DNA of 64,000 bases. Source: Pseudanabaena sp. PCC 7367. Its GTDB lineage: Bacteria > Cyanobacteriota > Cyanobacteriia > Pseudanabaenales > Pseudanabaenaceae. Both the position numbers and the translations under genes were made by a program. The notes beneath the pieces are model-generated. The model was not told the origin of the DNA. It was given only the letters and a program-made list of their open reading frames with translations, and made no database searches. The DNA is taken from positions 1,364,001-1,428,000 of the forward strand of contig NC_019701.1 of the NCBI RefSeq assembly GCF_000317065.1, in the 5' to 3' direction. Shown piece by piece: positions 28,179-37,271 of this stretch (position 1 is the stretch's first letter; each line of letters starts with the position of its first letter).

Positions 28179-28580
28179 ATGGCAACCAACGATACTATTG
28201 CCGATATGCTGACGCGCATTCGCAATGCCACCCAAGCAAGGCATTCAGTTACGGCAATCCCGGCAACCAAAATGACCAATAACATTGCCCGGGTGCTCAA
28301 GCAAGAAGGATATATCGACAGCTATGAAGAAGTGGGCGAAGGAGTCGATCGTCGCTTGATGGTAGCGTTGCGATATCGTGGCAAACATCGCCAACCAATT
28401 ATTACCAAACTCCAACGGGTCAGCCGACCAGGGTTGCGGGTTTACTCCAATCACAAAGAGCTACCCAGGGTACTTGGTGGAATTGGGATTGCGATTATCT
28501 CTACCTCTAGTGGCATCATGACCGATCGTGAAGCCAGACGAAAAGGGGTAGGCGGCGAGGTACTTTGCTACGTCTGGTAG
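28179..28580 (+). CDS. rpsH: 30S ribosomal protein S8
   Basis: S8 (133 residues) is a primary 16S-binding protein and in E. coli the repressor of the spc operon. It begins with the [19 protein letters not shown] segment and ends with [31 protein letters not shown], both diagnostic. A GTAGGAG precedes the ATG. An 87-bp gap follows. Confidence 0.98.
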   Translation: MATNDTIADMLTRIRNATQARHSVTAIPATKMTNNIARVLKQEGYIDSYEEVGEGVDRRLMVALRYRGKHRQPIITKLQRVSRPGLRVYSNHKELPRVLGGIGIAIISTSSGIMTDREARRKGVGGEVLCYVW

Positions 28581-28667
28581 CTAAACCCTAGTCTTAGATC
28601 AGGCTTTTAAATAAGCTCTTTGAATCAGCTTCAGTAATCACACATAGCAAGTCAGTTAGCAAAAGTC

Positions 28668-29207
28668 ATGTCACGTATTGGTAAACTACCGATCCCAATT
28701 CCTAAGAAAGTCCAGATTACAATCGCCGGTCAACAAGTGACCGTGAAAGGCCCCAAGGGTGAATTGCAACGCACCCTTACTGATTATGTGGACATTGAGC
28801 AGGAAGGCGAAGAAATCCTGGTCAAGCAACGTAGAGAGAGCCGCATCTGCCGCCAGCAGCATGGCCTCAGTCGCACCCTGATCGCCAATATGGTAGAAGG
28901 GGTCACCAATGGTTTTGAGCGTCGCCTCCAAATCCAAGGTGTGGGTTATCGGGCCCAATTACAGGGGAAAAATTTAATCCTCAATGTGGGTTACTCCAAC
29001 CCGGTTCAAGTTGAGCCTCCCGACGGCATTCAAATCCAGGTGGAAAATAACACCAATGTGATCGTGACCGGAATTAACAAAGAGGTGGTTGGCAACACAG
29101 CAGCGCAGATTCGCGCCGTGCGTCCCCCAGAAGTATATAAGGGCAAAGGGATTCGCTACCTTGGTGAAAATGTCCGTCGTAAGGCTGGTAAGGCTGGCAA
29201 GAAATAG
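28668..29207 (+). CDS. rplF: 50S ribosomal protein L6
   Basis: L6 (179 residues) lies near the factor-binding centre. It has two related beta-sheet domains: [46 protein letters not shown] and [15 protein letters not shown]. It is followed by a 149-bp spacer with an exact 11-bp tandem duplication. Confidence 0.98.
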   Translation: MSRIGKLPIPIPKKVQITIAGQQVTVKGPKGELQRTLTDYVDIEQEGEEILVKQRRESRICRQQHGLSRTLIANMVEGVTNGFERRLQIQGVGYRAQLQGKNLILNVGYSNPVQVEPPDGIQIQVENNTNVIVTGINKEVVGNTAAQIRAVRPPEVYKGKGIRYLGENVRRKAGKAGKK

Positions 29208-29356
29208 GTTCTAGGCTCTTGCTTAATCTTATGTTTATCTTATGTTTAGGTGTTTTGAGCCAGCTAGCCAATTGTTTAAGTAAGCCACTCTCTTACACGC
29301 AGCAATACAGGGCTTATAGAGTTTTATAGATAATATTGGGAAAGGGTTGAATTGAA
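29208..29356. repeat. rplF-rplR spacer with 11-bp tandem duplication
   Basis: ATCTTATGTTT is repeated exactly at 29226-29236 and 29237-29247... with the unit boundary at 29236/29237. No gene is present. The gap is wide for neighbouring spc-operon genes and could hold an internal promoter. Confidence 0.6.
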
Positions 29357-29719
29357 ATGAAAGGTACACGTAAACAGGCAACTCGCAGTCGACATAAGCG
29401 CATAAGACGTAAAATGTCTGGTACGGCGGCTAAGCCAAGATTGTCAATATTTCGTTCCAATAATCATATCGTGGCACAATTGATTGATGATGTGGCGCAG
29501 GAAACCCTGGCTGCTGCCTCGACTTTAGAGCAAGAAATCAAACAGGGACTCGATACTACTGCTAATTGTGCAGCAGCAACTAAAGTAGGCGAATTAATTG
29601 CCCAACGGGCGATCGCCAAGGGGCTAAATAATGTCGTCTTCGATCGCGGTGGCAAACTCTATCATGGTCGAGTTAGGGCATTGGCTGAAGCAGCTCGCTC
29701 CGGCGGCCTAGAATTTTAA
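29357..29719 (+). CDS. rplR: 50S ribosomal protein L18
   Basis: L18 (120 residues) carries 5S rRNA into the central protuberance with L5. It shows [33 protein letters not shown], then [28 protein letters not shown], and ends [17 protein letters not shown] as expected for the family. Confidence 0.97.
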   Translation: MKGTRKQATRSRHKRIRRKMSGTAAKPRLSIFRSNNHIVAQLIDDVAQETLAAASTLEQEIKQGLDTTANCAAATKVGELIAQRAIAKGLNNVVFDRGGKLYHGRVRALAEAARSGGLEF

Positions 29720-29788
29720 AGCCCACAATTAATTTAAGTATTAATTTCAAATTATTAGCAACGTAAAAGCAACTGGATCTAAATCAAG

Positions 29789-30385
29789 ATGGCAGAACGC
29801 GAACGCAAAGGTAAAAGAGGCGATTCCAACACCAGCAGCGGTGATGATAATAAGCGCCGTGGCGGCAAACGTGGTGATTCACGCAAAGGCCGCGCCGAAA
29901 AAGACTCCGAATGGCAAGAACGGGTAGTGCAGGTACGCCGGGTCACCAAGGTGGTTAAGGGCGGTAAAAAACTGAGCTTCCGGGCGATCGTGATCATTGG
30001 CAATGAAAAGGGTCAAGTAGGTGTTGGTGTTGGTAAAGCTGGTGATGTGATTGGCGCAGTCAAAAAAGGCGTAGCCGACGGCAAAAAACATCTGGTTACA
30101 GTACCACTAACCAAAAGCAACTCAATTCCGCACCCTAGCTATGGTGTGGGCAGTGGTGCATCGGTGATGATTCGCCCCGCCTCTCCTGGTACTGGTGTAA
30201 TTGCTGGGGGCGCAGTCCGTACTGTTTTGGAACTGGCTGGGGTCAAAAATATTCTGGCCAAACAGCTAGGCTCCAAAAATCCACTTAATAATGCCCGTGC
30301 TGCTGTCAATGCCCTCGATTCTCTGCGCACCTTTAAGGAAGTGGCACAGTCCAGGGATCTGACTCTAGAACAACTGTTTAGTTAG
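29789..30385 (+). CDS. rpsE: 30S ribosomal protein S5
   Basis: S5 (198 residues) governs translational accuracy and the mRNA entry site. The core begins at [24 protein letters not shown] and continues [17 protein letters not shown] and [23 protein letters not shown]. The first 45 residues form a charged, Gly/Arg/Lys/Asp-rich extension that looks disordered. rpmD (L30) does not follow, in keeping with cyanobacteria. Confidence 0.98.
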   Translation: MAERERKGKRGDSNTSSGDDNKRRGGKRGDSRKGRAEKDSEWQERVVQVRRVTKVVKGGKKLSFRAIVIIGNEKGQVGVGVGKAGDVIGAVKKGVADGKKHLVTVPLTKSNSIPHPSYGVGSGASVMIRPASPGTGVIAGGAVRTVLELAGVKNILAKQLGSKNPLNNARAAVNALDSLRTFKEVAQSRDLTLEQLFS

Positions 30386-30483
30386 TTTTAGTTAGTTGTT
30401 GAGCGGCTAGATATCACCACAAAATCCGATTATCCGATTATCCGATTAATTGACTTACACGATTGACGTAATTAATAAGAACT
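30386..30483. repeat. rpsE-rplO spacer with an 8-bp tandem triplication
   Basis: TCCGATTA occurs three times in direct succession at 30425-30448. The remainder is AT-rich leader to rplO. Confidence 0.6.
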
Positions 30484-30960
30484 ATGAGATTAGTAGACTT
30501 AAAACCACAGGATGGGGCAAAGCGCCGTCGTCGTCGCGTCGGGCGTGGTATTTCGGCTGGACAGGGTGCTAGCTGTGGCTTTGGTATGCGTGGCCAAAAC
30601 TCCCGATCGGGTCGGCCAACCAGACCTGGCTTTGAGGGTGGTCAACAACCCCTCTATCGCCGCGTGCCCAAGTTAAAGCATTTTCCGATCGTTAACCCCA
30701 AAAAATTTACGATCATCAATATCGATCAACTCAGCCAACTACCTGCCAACACAGAAGTGAGTCTGGAATCGCTAATCGATGCAGGGATCATCACTCAGGA
30801 TAATGGCGTATTGAGAGTATTGGGACGGGGTGAAATTGAAGTCGCCTTAACCGTTCATGCCAATTCCTTTTCCAGTGGAGCCAAGCAAAAAATTGAGGCT
30901 GCTGGCGGTACCTGCATTACTCACGTTCCACAAAAGTGGACTCGTGCACCTAAGCAATAG
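30484..30960 (+). CDS. rplO: 50S ribosomal protein L15
   Basis: L15 (158 residues) is a late assembly protein with a long basic N-terminal arm. It begins [22 protein letters not shown] and has [25 protein letters not shown], then [25 protein letters not shown]. secY follows after 149 bp, the standard neighbour in the spc operon. Confidence 0.98.
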   Translation: MRLVDLKPQDGAKRRRRRVGRGISAGQGASCGFGMRGQNSRSGRPTRPGFEGGQQPLYRRVPKLKHFPIVNPKKFTIINIDQLSQLPANTEVSLESLIDAGIITQDNGVLRVLGRGEIEVALTVHANSFSSGAKQKIEAAGGTCITHVPQKWTRAPKQ

Positions 30961-31109
30961 CTTTGGTTAATAGTTAATAGTTAATAGTTGGTTAATCGAT
31001 CGATTAATTCAGCTAGTTAATCCAGCTAAGCAATCAAGATCGAGATTAAGGCTAGTATTATATAAATATTGGTGAGATTTTCCAGCATTGCAAAGAGGCA
31101 AGCGCAGCT
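30961..31109. repeat. rplO-secY spacer with a 7-bp tandem triplication
   Basis: GTTAATA is repeated three times at 30966-30986 and is followed by further TTAAT-type motifs. The size and sequence resemble the short tandem repeats described in cyanobacterial genomes. No ORF is seen. Confidence 0.6.
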
Positions 31110-32417
31110 ATGGTAGTTAACAGAAGTAAATCCCCATCCGCTCAGGAAACGTTTATGCAAATGGCGCAGGCCGCCGGATTGCGGAGTCGGCTCCTGGTCA
31201 CGATCGGCATGTTGGTGCTAATTCGACTTGGCATGTATATCCCCCTGCCGGGAATCGATCGTAGTGTATTAGAAACATTGGCCAGAAGCAGCAACACGCT
31301 GGGGTTTTTGAATACATTTGCCGGTGGTGGTTTTACCTTGCTCGGTGTATTTGCACTGGGAATTTTGCCATTTATTAATGCCTCGATCATCATGCAGATT
31401 TTGGCAGCAGCCCTGCCCAGTCTGGAGAACCTGCAAAAAAATGAAGGGGAAGCAGGCAGGCGCAAAATCTCTCAATATACTCGCTATGTGGCACTCTTCT
31501 TTGCCGTGTTGCAGGGCATTGGCATTTCGCTATTTTTAATTAATATCAACGCTACAACTATCCCTGATCCAGGGTTCCAGTTTATTTTTGAAACTGCGAT
31601 CGCCCTGGTGGCAGGTTCCATGTTTGTGATGTGGGCCGGTGAATTAATTACCGAGCGGGGCGTGGGAAATGGTGCCTCGCTGCTGATTTTTATTAACATT
31701 GTGGCTGTCTTGCCTTCCTCTTTGGGCGATACAATTAGTTTGACCCAACAGGACAGTGCCATGCTGGGTGGTGTATTGCTACTGCTGGTTATTTTCCTGG
31801 CCATGATCGTAGGAATTGTGTTTGTGCAAGAGGGAGAACGCCGAATTCAAATTATCTATGCCCGTCGTCAGGTTGGCCGCAAAATGTACCGGGAGCAATC
31901 GAGCTATTTGCCGCTGAAGTTAAATCAGGGCGGAGTGATGCCGATCATTTTTGCTTCGTCGGTGTTTTTCCTGCCAGCGATCCTCTCCGATGTGTTCAGC
32001 AGCGTAGCAATGCAAAGGGTTAGCAGCTTCTTAACCCCTGGCAGTTGGGGCTATGTGGTAACTTATTTAGTCTTGATCCTGGCCTTTAGTTATTTCTATT
32101 CTTCGATCGTGCTTGATCCGGTTGATCTGTCCCAGAACCTCAAAAAAATGGGGGCATCGATCCCCGGAGTACGACCAGGTACTGCCACTTCAACCTACAT
32201 TAGTAGTGTATTGAATCGTCTGATTTTCCTTGGTGCGATCTTCCTTGGTGCAGTTGCAATCATTCCCACCGCCTTTGAACAGGCCACTGGGGTGACAACT
32301 TTCCAGGGGATTGGTGCTACATCGTTGTTGATTATTGTGGGTGTAGCGATCGAAACGGCACGCCAGATCCAGACCTATGTTATTTCCCAACGCTATGAAG
32401 GAATGGTGAAGCAATAA
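31110..32417 (+). CDS. secY: Preprotein translocase subunit SecY
   Basis: SecY (435 residues) is the channel subunit of the Sec translocon. Ten hydrophobic helices are visible, with family segments IPLPGIDRS, GGGFTLLGVFALGILPFINASIIMQ, ITERGVGNGASLLIFINI, and RRQVGRKMYREQSSYLPLKLNQGGVMPIIFASS. Cyanobacterial SecY serves both plasma and thylakoid membranes. Its stop overlaps the adk start by one base (TAATG), so translation is coupled. Confidence 0.98.
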   Translation: MVVNRSKSPSAQETFMQMAQAAGLRSRLLVTIGMLVLIRLGMYIPLPGIDRSVLETLARSSNTLGFLNTFAGGGFTLLGVFALGILPFINASIIMQILAAALPSLENLQKNEGEAGRRKISQYTRYVALFFAVLQGIGISLFLININATTIPDPGFQFIFETAIALVAGSMFVMWAGELITERGVGNGASLLIFINIVAVLPSSLGDTISLTQQDSAMLGGVLLLLVIFLAMIVGIVFVQEGERRIQIIYARRQVGRKMYREQSSYLPLKLNQGGVMPIIFASSVFFLPAILSDVFSSVAMQRVSSFLTPGSWGYVVTYLVLILAFSYFYSSIVLDPVDLSQNLKKMGASIPGVRPGTATSTYISSVLNRLIFLGAIFLGAVAIIPTAFEQATGVTTFQGIGATSLLIIVGVAIETARQIQTYVISQRYEGMVKQ

Positions 32418-32980
32418 TGCCGAGAATTATCCTAATGGGGCCGCCGGGCTCTGGCAAAGGCACCCAGGGCGATCTACTTGCTAAAAGCTGGCAAATCCCG
32501 CGTATTTCTCCAGGAGATATATTCAGGGCGGAAATCAAAAGCAATTCTCCCCTTGGCCAGCAGGTAGTTGCCTTTAGCAATGCCGGTAAGCTAGTACCTG
32601 ACCGCGTGGTGATTGGTGTAATCCGCGATCGATTAACTCAACCCGACGTTCAAGCCGGTTGGATTCTAGATGGTTTTCCGCGTACTATTCCTCAGGCTGA
32701 AGCACTCGATCAAATGCTTACGGATCTTAACCAGGCCTACGATCGAGTAATCAATCTGGAAGTGCCTGATCAGATCTTGATCGATCGATTGCTAAATCGG
32801 GCAAAAGAATCAGGGCGGGCTGATGATACGGCAGAGGTAATTGAGCAACGTTTGCAGGAATATCATGCCAAGACCAAACCGCTGCTAGATTTTTATGGCG
32901 CGAAGGTGGTGCAAATTGATGGCACCAAAACAGTTGAAGAGGTAACTGCCCAAATCCTGGCTGGCTTTTCACCAGTCTAA
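32417..32980 (+). CDS. adk: Adenylate kinase
   Basis: Adk (187 residues) interconverts ATP + AMP and 2 ADP. The P-loop GPPGSGKGTQGD is at residues 8-19, and the AMP site includes ISPGDIFRAEI and GWILDGFPRTIPQAEAL. It is the short form: no zinc-binding LID insertion appears between DRLLNRAKESGRADDTAEVIEQRL. Position after secY and before infA is the conserved order. Confidence 0.98.
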   Translation: MPRIILMGPPGSGKGTQGDLLAKSWQIPRISPGDIFRAEIKSNSPLGQQVVAFSNAGKLVPDRVVIGVIRDRLTQPDVQAGWILDGFPRTIPQAEALDQMLTDLNQAYDRVINLEVPDQILIDRLLNRAKESGRADDTAEVIEQRLQEYHAKTKPLLDFYGAKVVQIDGTKTVEEVTAQILAGFSPV

Positions 32981-33182
32981 TTACAATTACCTGGCACGCT
33001 AAACTAGCAATTTAGATCGATAACTAAATCATGTGACAAGCTGCTGTATTGCTCAATGCATTAAAATTAAATAGATTGCATTATTTATATTTTCTTAATG
33101 TTTTAATGGTGGTCTTGGCGGCTCTGTTGCCAAAAAGTCCAGTATATTGCTTAAACTTGCTCAGAAAATCAGGAGAAATAAC

Positions 33183-33419
33183 TTGTCTAAGGAAGATTCG
33201 ATCGAAATGGAGGGCACAGTAACTGAGTCCTTGCCTAATGCTATGTTTAGGGTTGATTTGGAAAATGGATTTAATGTGTTAGCACATATTTCCGGTAAAA
33301 TCCGCCGTAACTATATCAAGATCCTGCCTGGCGATCGCGTCAAGGTAGAACTCACCCCCTATGATTTAACCAAAGGGCGCATTACCTATCGCCTGCGGAA
33401 CCAGGGTAGTAAGAAGTAA
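33183..33419 (+). CDS. infA: Translation initiation factor IF-1
   Basis: IF-1 (78 residues) blocks the ribosomal A site during initiation. The single OB domain is clear: [63 protein letters not shown] set the start at the TTG at 33183 because AGGAGA (33171-33176) lies six bases upstream and the resulting MSKEDS-type N-terminus matches the family; the longer open frame from 33147 would add 12 unrelated residues. It is the last gene of the operon here: rpmJ does not follow. Confidence 0.95.
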   Translation: MSKEDSIEMEGTVTESLPNAMFRVDLENGFNVLAHISGKIRRNYIKILPGDRVKVELTPYDLTKGRITYRLRNQGSKK

Positions 33420-33789
33420 ATTGTAAATTACTTGCATTTTAGAGCTTTTACAAAATAGAGCGATCGCAATAGCCTCATATGCGCTGAGAGAATTATGCTC
33501 CCAGCCTATATTCGATTATTTATGTGATGCCAAATCCAGTTAAATATCCTTGACAAAAATGTATAACTATTGTTTTTACTAGGTTGCTTATGGGGGGCAT
33601 CTAGAGGACTTGATATAACTTGATATAAGAAGTCTAATGATTGCCTTTTGCTTTTTCAAGGTCAGTTCAAGGCAAAGTAATCGCTACCAAATTGCTAACA
33701 AAAAATAGAGTTTACAGGCGATCGCCAATAGCACCAAGTTAGGGATTGCAAATATCGATCGAATTTAGGTTTTGGTTTTTAGAGCCAGT
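33420..33789. other. Convergent spacer at the operon break
   Basis: I looked for rpmJ (a 37-38 codon Cys-rich frame) directly after infA and found none. TTGTAAA (33421-33427) and TTTACAA (33447-33453) could form an AT-only hairpin just after the stop, a weak terminator at best. Otherwise the 370 bp hold no recognisable feature. Confidence 0.5.
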
Positions 33790-35661
33790 TCAAAGAATGC
33801 CAGAGGATTCGTAGAGATAGCGCAGGATCGCCATGATCTTTTCCGCATAGAACGGATCTACTGCCCAACGACCGCTCAATTGACCAACCAATGGCGCAGT
33901 GCCACGGATCACAAATCGAAATCGGCTATCTACCAGTGGTTGAACTAATGGTTCAGTGCTGGCATAGGCCTTGAGATGTTGCACATGGGCCCTGATCCCG
34001 ATCCGGATCGTGGGAAAGCGATCGCCACCATTGCCCAGCTCGATCGCACCCAAACCAGCAAAGTTATTCTGCTGCGGTTCCACATCCCCGCCAAACCGCA
34101 GGAAACCAGTTTCCAGGCACATCTGACAAAAGGCGATGTCGTGATTAATCCCTTCGATCGCTGCTTCTTCGCGGTAGACATTGGGTAAATTCGCAAATTC
34201 CCGCAGGGCAAGATCGTTATTTTGGCGCAGAAAACTAAGTAACTGGGTGGCAGAGGTTAATCCCTGTCCCATAATCCGATCGATTTGTCCCAGCCAGATC
34301 CGGTACGTGGTTTTGACAATTACGGTATTATTTGCACCATCCCAATAGAGCGACAGATTAAAATTACGCAATTCCAGTGCCCGTAAATACTTTTCATGGG
34401 CATAGCTGAGCCGTTGCATATTTTGGATATGCTTAGCAGCGATCCCCAGATAGGCGGCCATATCCTCTGGTACATACACATTGCCATTTACTAAAATGCC
34501 AGGTCTGGGGTAGGGTTTATTATTAATAATAATTTTGAGATATTGATACTTATCAACCAGGCCGCGTGAGTTGGGTTGGGTTGGCTGATTGCGGGGGCGA
34601 TCGCCAAATTCACTTGGCTCACGGGTAATCGAGCTTAATTGCTCAGAGCGATCTAAATCTGCCTGGTTTAGATTTTTAGAATCTGGCTCCGTTTGGTTTG
34701 CCTGATCAGCAGCATTAATATCAGAAATATTAGAAATATCAGAAGTATCAGAGGCATCGATCGCACCCTCTAAGTTCTGTTGTGGGTTTTGTTCTGGCTC
34801 CCTAGACGATCGATCGCTGAGTTGTTTAACCCGCTCTGGCTCAGCCTGGCTAATAATTTCGGGATTAATGGTGGGATTTTCATAGTAGTCGGGGCTGGGC
34901 AAATCTTCGGCCACACTGGGCAAAATCATTTTGCCGCTGATAATCGTGTCCAGGGCATCAGCAATTGCGATCGCAATATTCCGGCGATAGGTTTGCAACA
35001 GCCTTAGATCGGTGGGGTTACTAATAAATCCCAACTCAATGAATAGTGATCTTGGCGCAATATCTCGGCAGAAGGCCAATCGCCCCAAAGCCGTAGCTGA
35101 ATCGGGCTTGATGCCACGGCTAGCTAATTGAGGCACACCAATCAGCAATGACTCCAGCATCAATTCGGCATGTTGCTGGCGCTCTTCGTTAAACGAAATA
35201 TAGTAAACGCGCACCCCCCGCAAACTGGCATTATCATAGGCTCCCATATGAATTTCGATCGCCAGATCTCGATAAGAACCGCGATTGTTGATCCAGCTCA
35301 CGGTTTCTGGCAGGCTGAGCTGGTCATCGGGTAATGCAACCCTGAACCCACGCGATCGCAACTCTTTGGCGATCAAATCCTTGGTTACAATCATTTCTGC
35401 TGCTTCAGTGGTGCCCCCTGCCCTAGCGCCAGGATTACGAAAGCGAGCATCAAAGCCACCATGCCCAGCGGATACAAAAATCTGTCGCCCCGGATGATGG
35501 GCGATCGGCTCGGCGCAATTACTAGTCAGCGAAGCCAATAACAAACCCGCTCCCGTTTGCAGGAGCCGACGGCGCTGAATTCGGTAATTATGACCTGTTG
35601 CTCTTTTGGGCGATCCTTGTGGCGATCGCTTGAATGGATCAGGTCTAGACGATAACCCCAT
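33790..35661 (-). CDS. Amidase_3 / glucosaminidase fusion, peptidoglycan hydrolase
   Basis: The 623-residue protein begins with a Tat-like export region (RRRLLQTGAGLLLA, residues 30-43). An N-acetylmuramoyl-L-alanine amidase domain follows at about 60-230, with zinc-ligand candidates His67 (SAGHGGFD), Glu86 (TTEAAEM) and His138 (IEIHMG) and the catalytic Glu in LFIELGFISNP. Then comes a disordered Asp/Ser/Asn-rich linker at about 265-355, a segment resembling a copper-amine-oxidase-N/SLAP-like fold (VNGNVYVPEDMAAYLGI), and a C-terminal glucosaminidase-like domain (EEAAIEGINHDIAFCQMCLETGFLRFGG). Two different cuts, the peptide stem and the glycan chain, are predicted from one exported chain. 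It lies 21 bp after the next gene upstream, probably in one operon. Confidence 0.87.
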   Translation of the reverse strand: MGLSSRPDPFKRSPQGSPKRATGHNYRIQRRRLLQTGAGLLLASLTSNCAEPIAHHPGRQIFVSAGHGGFDARFRNPGARAGGTTEAAEMIVTKDLIAKELRSRGFRVALPDDQLSLPETVSWINNRGSYRDLAIEIHMGAYDNASLRGVRVYYISFNEERQQHAELMLESLLIGVPQLASRGIKPDSATALGRLAFCRDIAPRSLFIELGFISNPTDLRLLQTYRRNIAIAIADALDTIISGKMILPSVAEDLPSPDYYENPTINPEIISQAEPERVKQLSDRSSREPEQNPQQNLEGAIDASDTSDISNISDINAADQANQTEPDSKNLNQADLDRSEQLSSITREPSEFGDRPRNQPTQPNSRGLVDKYQYLKIIINNKPYPRPGILVNGNVYVPEDMAAYLGIAAKHIQNMQRLSYAHEKYLRALELRNFNLSLYWDGANNTVIVKTTYRIWLGQIDRIMGQGLTSATQLLSFLRQNNDLALREFANLPNVYREEAAIEGINHDIAFCQMCLETGFLRFGGDVEPQQNNFAGLGAIELGNGGDRFPTIRIGIRAHVQHLKAYASTEPLVQPLVDSRFRFVIRGTAPLVGQLSGRWAVDPFYAEKIMAILRYLYESSGIL

Positions 35662-35682
35662 GGATGCTGGTTCTAATCAAAT

Positions 35683-36459
35683 CTACTCAGGTCTGTCAGG
35701 CATGGTCAGTTTTTGTCGGGCCGCCTGCCAGAAAATGCGACTAACTTGGGAATCGGCGGTATTCAGTCGATCGGGATAGTAGTTAGTCACAACTGAACTA
35801 ACCTGGGTAATGAGCCGATCTACTCGCCCTTGATCCTGTAGTTGGCCGATCGCCAGCCAGAATGCCTTGGCCTCTGCCTCACTGCAATGATCGAGCCAAT
35901 CCGTAATTTGATTAATTACCGCTTCCACGCTGGTGGTATAGCTGACATGGCTAATCGGCTGATTTGGTTGCTCGCCCGCAGAAGGAGCGGCGGGATCGCC
36001 CAAATTACGATCACGATTTGAATTAGCAAAAGCTCGATCGCCTAGTGCCAATGACCCTGAATGCGGCGATCGTTTTTTTCGTTCTACCTCAGCCCAATTT
36101 ATTGAATTTGCTGAATTTGCTGGCTGTGAGAGATCTAATGAATCCCCCTGTCTAGAGATTGCATCACTTACCAAATCGACATTCTCTGGTGCCGCAGGAT
36201 TACAATTAGTACAATTAGCAGCCTCAGCCATAGCGATCCGATCGCTAATACTGCTGACTTTGCTAGTGGTGGCGATCGCCTGCCTTGGTTGGATTGCCCG
36301 TGCTTGTTTGGGTTGGATTTGCTTTGCTTGATATTGCAACCGCAGATTATGCCAACTAGCCTGCTCCAACCATTGCGGTTGATCGAGATAGTTAAATAGA
36401 TCAACGGTGGTTTTAGAATTCGGATCGATCGGTGGTGTTGGTTGTTGATCACCTTGCAT
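35683..36459 (-). CDS. Unknown protein upstream of the amidase
   Basis: The first 22 codons of the longest frame start with TTG at 36525. I prefer the ATG at 36457-36459, which has a GGGGGA seven bases upstream and gives 258 residues. The N-terminal 170 residues are polar and low-complexity (Gln, Asn, Ser, Pro). The last 85 residues look folded and helical (VEAVINQITDWLDHCSEAEA, KAFWLAIGQLQDQGRVDRLI, SRIFWQAARQKLTM). There is no signal peptide, membrane helix or known motif. Its tight 21-bp spacing to the peptidoglycan hydrolase gene suggests a linked role; the function is unknown. Confidence 0.65.
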   Translation of the reverse strand: MQGDQQPTPPIDPNSKTTVDLFNYLDQPQWLEQASWHNLRLQYQAKQIQPKQARAIQPRQAIATTSKVSSISDRIAMAEAANCTNCNPAAPENVDLVSDAISRQGDSLDLSQPANSANSINWAEVERKKRSPHSGSLALGDRAFANSNRDRNLGDPAAPSAGEQPNQPISHVSYTTSVEAVINQITDWLDHCSEAEAKAFWLAIGQLQDQGRVDRLITQVSSVVTNYYPDRLNTADSQVSRIFWQAARQKLTMPDRPE

Positions 36460-36619
36460 GGTGTCATCCCCCGCTAATTTTTTTTGCGTTGTTTTGTGCT
36501 CACCACCCTGAATTCCAGGTTTCAAAATATCCAGATTATTTAAATCATCTAGATTCTCTAAATCATTTGACCCAGTCCGAAGGCATAATGCCTGTACTCT
36601 TCTGCCCTTTTACGGCAAG

Positions 36620-36769
36620 TTATTTCAAGCATGGTGGCGCACTGGGAAATGGCAATTTCGGATCACCGCAACTGCGCGGATCGATCGAATAGGCTTGGGT
36701 TGCTCCTATGGGCAGGATCAGCACGGTCAGGATTACGGCAGCGATCGCCAGTAGATTTAAATTTTTCAT
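36620..36769 (-). CDS. 49-residue exported peptide with two cysteines
   Basis: The frame starts MKNLNLLAIAAVILTVLILP and has a textbook Sec signal: a Lys near the start, a hydrophobic core, and ATQA before a predicted cleavage after residue 26. The mature part would be only 23 residues, beginning YSIDP, with Cys34 and Cys47, five prolines and the end PPCLK. A strong Shine-Dalgarno (GAGGAG at 36780-36785 on this strand) lies ten bases upstream of the ATG. No homolog comes to mind. It sits inside a run of five co-directional genes with peptidoglycan hydrolases at both ends. It is short enough to be missed by automatic annotation. Confidence 0.6.
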   Translation of the reverse strand: MKNLNLLAIAAVILTVLILPIGATQAYSIDPRSCGDPKLPFPSAPPCLK

Positions 36770-36836
36770 CGTGTAATTACTCCTCATGTTTAGTTAAGCC
36801 AAATCCAATACCTGCAGGGATCAAATATTCCTGCGC

Positions 36837-37208
36837 TCAAAAAAATTCATCCCAGATCTGCTCCTTACTGATCTTCTTGCCACCACCGCGATTGGGCGAG
36901 AACTGCAACCGGCAGCCAAGGGTTGCAACTGCCTCCAGCAGGCGATTAGTATCGCGGCGAGAGCGACGACGCACCAGAAATTCGGGCAACCGTTGCTGGG
37001 TATATTGGGGATGATATTTAGTTTTAAGGGTTTCGTAGAAGGCATAAAAATCAGCTACTTCTTCATTGCTACAGGTCGCCAAGAACAGCTCAATCTCCCG
37101 CAGTAGGTTATTAGCGCGACTAGGTTTGGCAGCAGACTTGGCTGCATACTTAGATCGCCTTGGCTTAAATTGATGTACATCTAACGGTGGAATCGGCTCT
37201 GCTTTCAT
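36837..37208 (-). CDS. Small basic protein, unknown
   Basis: The 123-residue protein has a Lys/Arg/Pro/Ala-rich N-terminus (about residues 1-32), then a helical region (NNLLREIELFLATCSNEEVADFYAFYETLKTKY) and a basic patch LPEFLVRRRSRRDTNRLLEAVATLGC, with the end ISKEQIWDEFF. No signal peptide or membrane segment is seen. The VRRRSRR patch could bind nucleic acid or acidic lipid; that is speculation. It lies 67 bp from the exported peptide and 63 bp from the M23 gene, all on the minus strand, so it probably belongs to the same transcription unit. Confidence 0.65.
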   Translation of the reverse strand: MKAEPIPPLDVHQFKPRRSKYAAKSAAKPSRANNLLREIELFLATCSNEEVADFYAFYETLKTKYHPQYTQQRLPEFLVRRRSRRDTNRLLEAVATLGCRLQFSPNRGGGKKISKEQIWDEFF

Positions 37209-37271
37209 GTTCTCTTCCCCTGGCAGCTAGATCTTTGGGCGCGATCGCCTTGCTTCTAATTACTTGTCCCC

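Noticed and set aside
33420-33540. Expected rpmJ after infA
   Set aside because: No Cys-rich 37-codon frame exists there in any plus frame.
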